Assembly: GCA_027310735.1 (NCBI GenBank)
Contig: DAIDAH010000179.1
Coordinates: 1 to 5,569 of the forward strand
Source of the DNA: Methylotenera sp.
GTDB taxonomy: Bacteria > Pseudomonadota > Gammaproteobacteria > Burkholderiales > Methylophilaceae
Direction of reading: 5' to 3'
Length of the DNA: 5,569 bases
Under the pieces are notes generated by a model. The model worked only from the letters and a program-made list of their open reading frames with translations. It did not search any database and was not told the DNA's origin. The position numbers and the translations under genes were made by a program. This document shows positions 4,814-5,569 of this stretch, one piece after another (the first letter of the stretch is position 1; each line of letters opens with the position of its first letter).

Positions 4814-5569
4814 GCGGTACTTTATTTAAATTTTGGAAGGCAGCATAAGCGCTACTGATTCCTGTGGTTGCTGCAGAGTTTAACCCGATATGCATTGTGA
4901 TTGAGTTATGAATCTGATTTAGATCACCACCAATGCGTGCCGCTTGAAACATGCCTTGATTGCGAATTTGTTGCATCACTTGACCTTGCCCTGGAACAAC
5001 AACATTAACGCCGATACTATTGTTTGCAAGCGTAACCGTTGCAACAGTGCCATCATTGCCTGTGGCCGATACTGAGCCAGCCTGTCCTTGCATTGCACTG
5101 GATGCTGAACCACCTTGTGCTGCCGAGTTTATGTCAACTTGCATGTCGATGCCATTATGAATGCTGTTGGATTGACCCGCCACCTGAATGCTTTGAGAAA
5201 CGCCACTCACATTAGCCAATCCTGCGCCACCAGCCACGCCATTGTTGTTGTCACTTGGTGTGGAAGATCCCTGCCCTTGCTGAACAATTGTCACGGTGGG
5301 CACATATTGCACTGTTGGCGAATTATTACCGTTTAAATCTATATTAAGATTAGCCCCAGCAGTGACTAAATTTCCCGTAGGTGTTTGCCATTGGCTGACC
5401 ATTTCAACACCAAAATATAGCACTTGGTTGTCGCTGGCAAACTTTCCTCGCATTTGGTGTAAATCACTATCAGAAACCTCTTGCATGTCGTTGAATACAT
5501 CTACATCTGGTCGCATGCCAGCTTTTGCTACTGGAGCAAATGTCATAATTCCAGCTAATGCTAAAGAAA
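4797..5569 (-). CDS. Sec-exported Gly/Asn/Gln/Ser-rich repeat protein, 5' end outside the window
   Basis: The frame stays open past the ATG at 5544-5546 to the window edge, adding SLALAGI before that Met. Together with TFAPVAKA this is the hydrophobic core and AKA cleavage site of a Sec signal peptide, so the true start lies beyond 5569 and the gene is partial. Numbering from the internal Met, the mature protein begins near Gly10 (MRPDVDVF). Residues 24-35 (VSDSDLHQMRGK) resemble a double-glycine leader with Lys for the last Gly. Residues 40-90 are a conserved-looking block (VLYFGVEMVSQW, then NLNIDLNGN). Residues 91-115 are a Gly/Asn/Ser linker. Two related segments follow, 118-146 and 201-229, sharing NxIHNxIxMxxxxNSAA. 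Alternating polar and hydrophobic residues suggest stacked beta strands, as in surface fibres or functional amyloids. I do not recognise a named family. A palindrome downstream separates it from the GGDEF-like gene. Confidence 0.82.
   Translation of the reverse strand, partial: SLALAGIMTFAPVAKAGMRPDVDVFNDMQEVSDSDLHQMRGKFASDNQVLYFGVEMVSQWQTPTGNLVTAGANLNIDLNGNNSPTVQYVPTVTIVQQGQGSSTPSDNNNGVAGGAGLANVSGVSQSIQVAGQSNSIHNGIDMQVDINSAAQGGSASSAMQGQAGSVSATGNDGTVATVTLANNSIGVNVVVPGQGQVMQQIRNQGMFQAARIGGDLNQIHNSITMHIGLNSAATTGISSAYAAFQNLNKVPQSGLF

Noticed and set aside
5115..5336. Plus-strand frame of 73 codons opposite the exported protein
   Set aside because: It is a Cys/His-rich antisense shadow of the repeat region.

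Overview
The window looks like chromosomal DNA from a Gram-negative bacterium, most likely a gamma- or betaproteobacterium. Three things point that way: an OmpA-type peptidoglycan-binding lipoprotein with a proteobacterial lipobox and a YiaD-like layout, a Sec-exported repeat protein, and a GGDEF-derived protein. By eye the DNA leans AT-rich. I cannot name the genus. I see no rRNA, tRNA, transposase, phage gene or CRISPR array.

All seven genes lie on the minus strand, so transcription runs from high to low coordinates. In that order they are: the 3' part of a secreted, Gly/Asn/Gln/Ser-rich repeat protein that runs off the right edge (4797-5569); a degenerate GGDEF-domain protein (4089-4616); an OmpA/YiaD-type lipoprotein (3340-4002); a gene-free stretch of about 500 bp rich in inverted repeats (2833-3339); and a tight four-gene unit (82-2832). 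That unit encodes a small J-domain co-chaperone and three proteins I could not assign to a characterised family.

The four-gene unit is the best candidate for something undescribed. The J-domain gene starts at TTG behind a good Shine-Dalgarno sequence and overlaps the next gene by an ATGA junction. The following gaps are 29 and 32 bp, and a hairpin lies past the last gene. The J domain has an intact HPD motif but no G/F or zinc region. It could therefore recruit DnaK to one or more of the three co-encoded proteins, two of which end in acidic, probably disordered tails. A possible extended -10 promoter and a leader able to fold into a stem lie upstream.

The right half is cell-envelope and signalling material. 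The exported protein combines a Sec signal peptide, a motif resembling a double-glycine leader, and repeated alternating polar/hydrophobic strands, which suggests a surface fibre or amyloid-like component. A perfect 26-bp palindrome separates it from the GGDEF-like gene, whose active-site motif reads GTDFW and which is probably not an enzyme. No sequence evidence ties the two halves together functionally.
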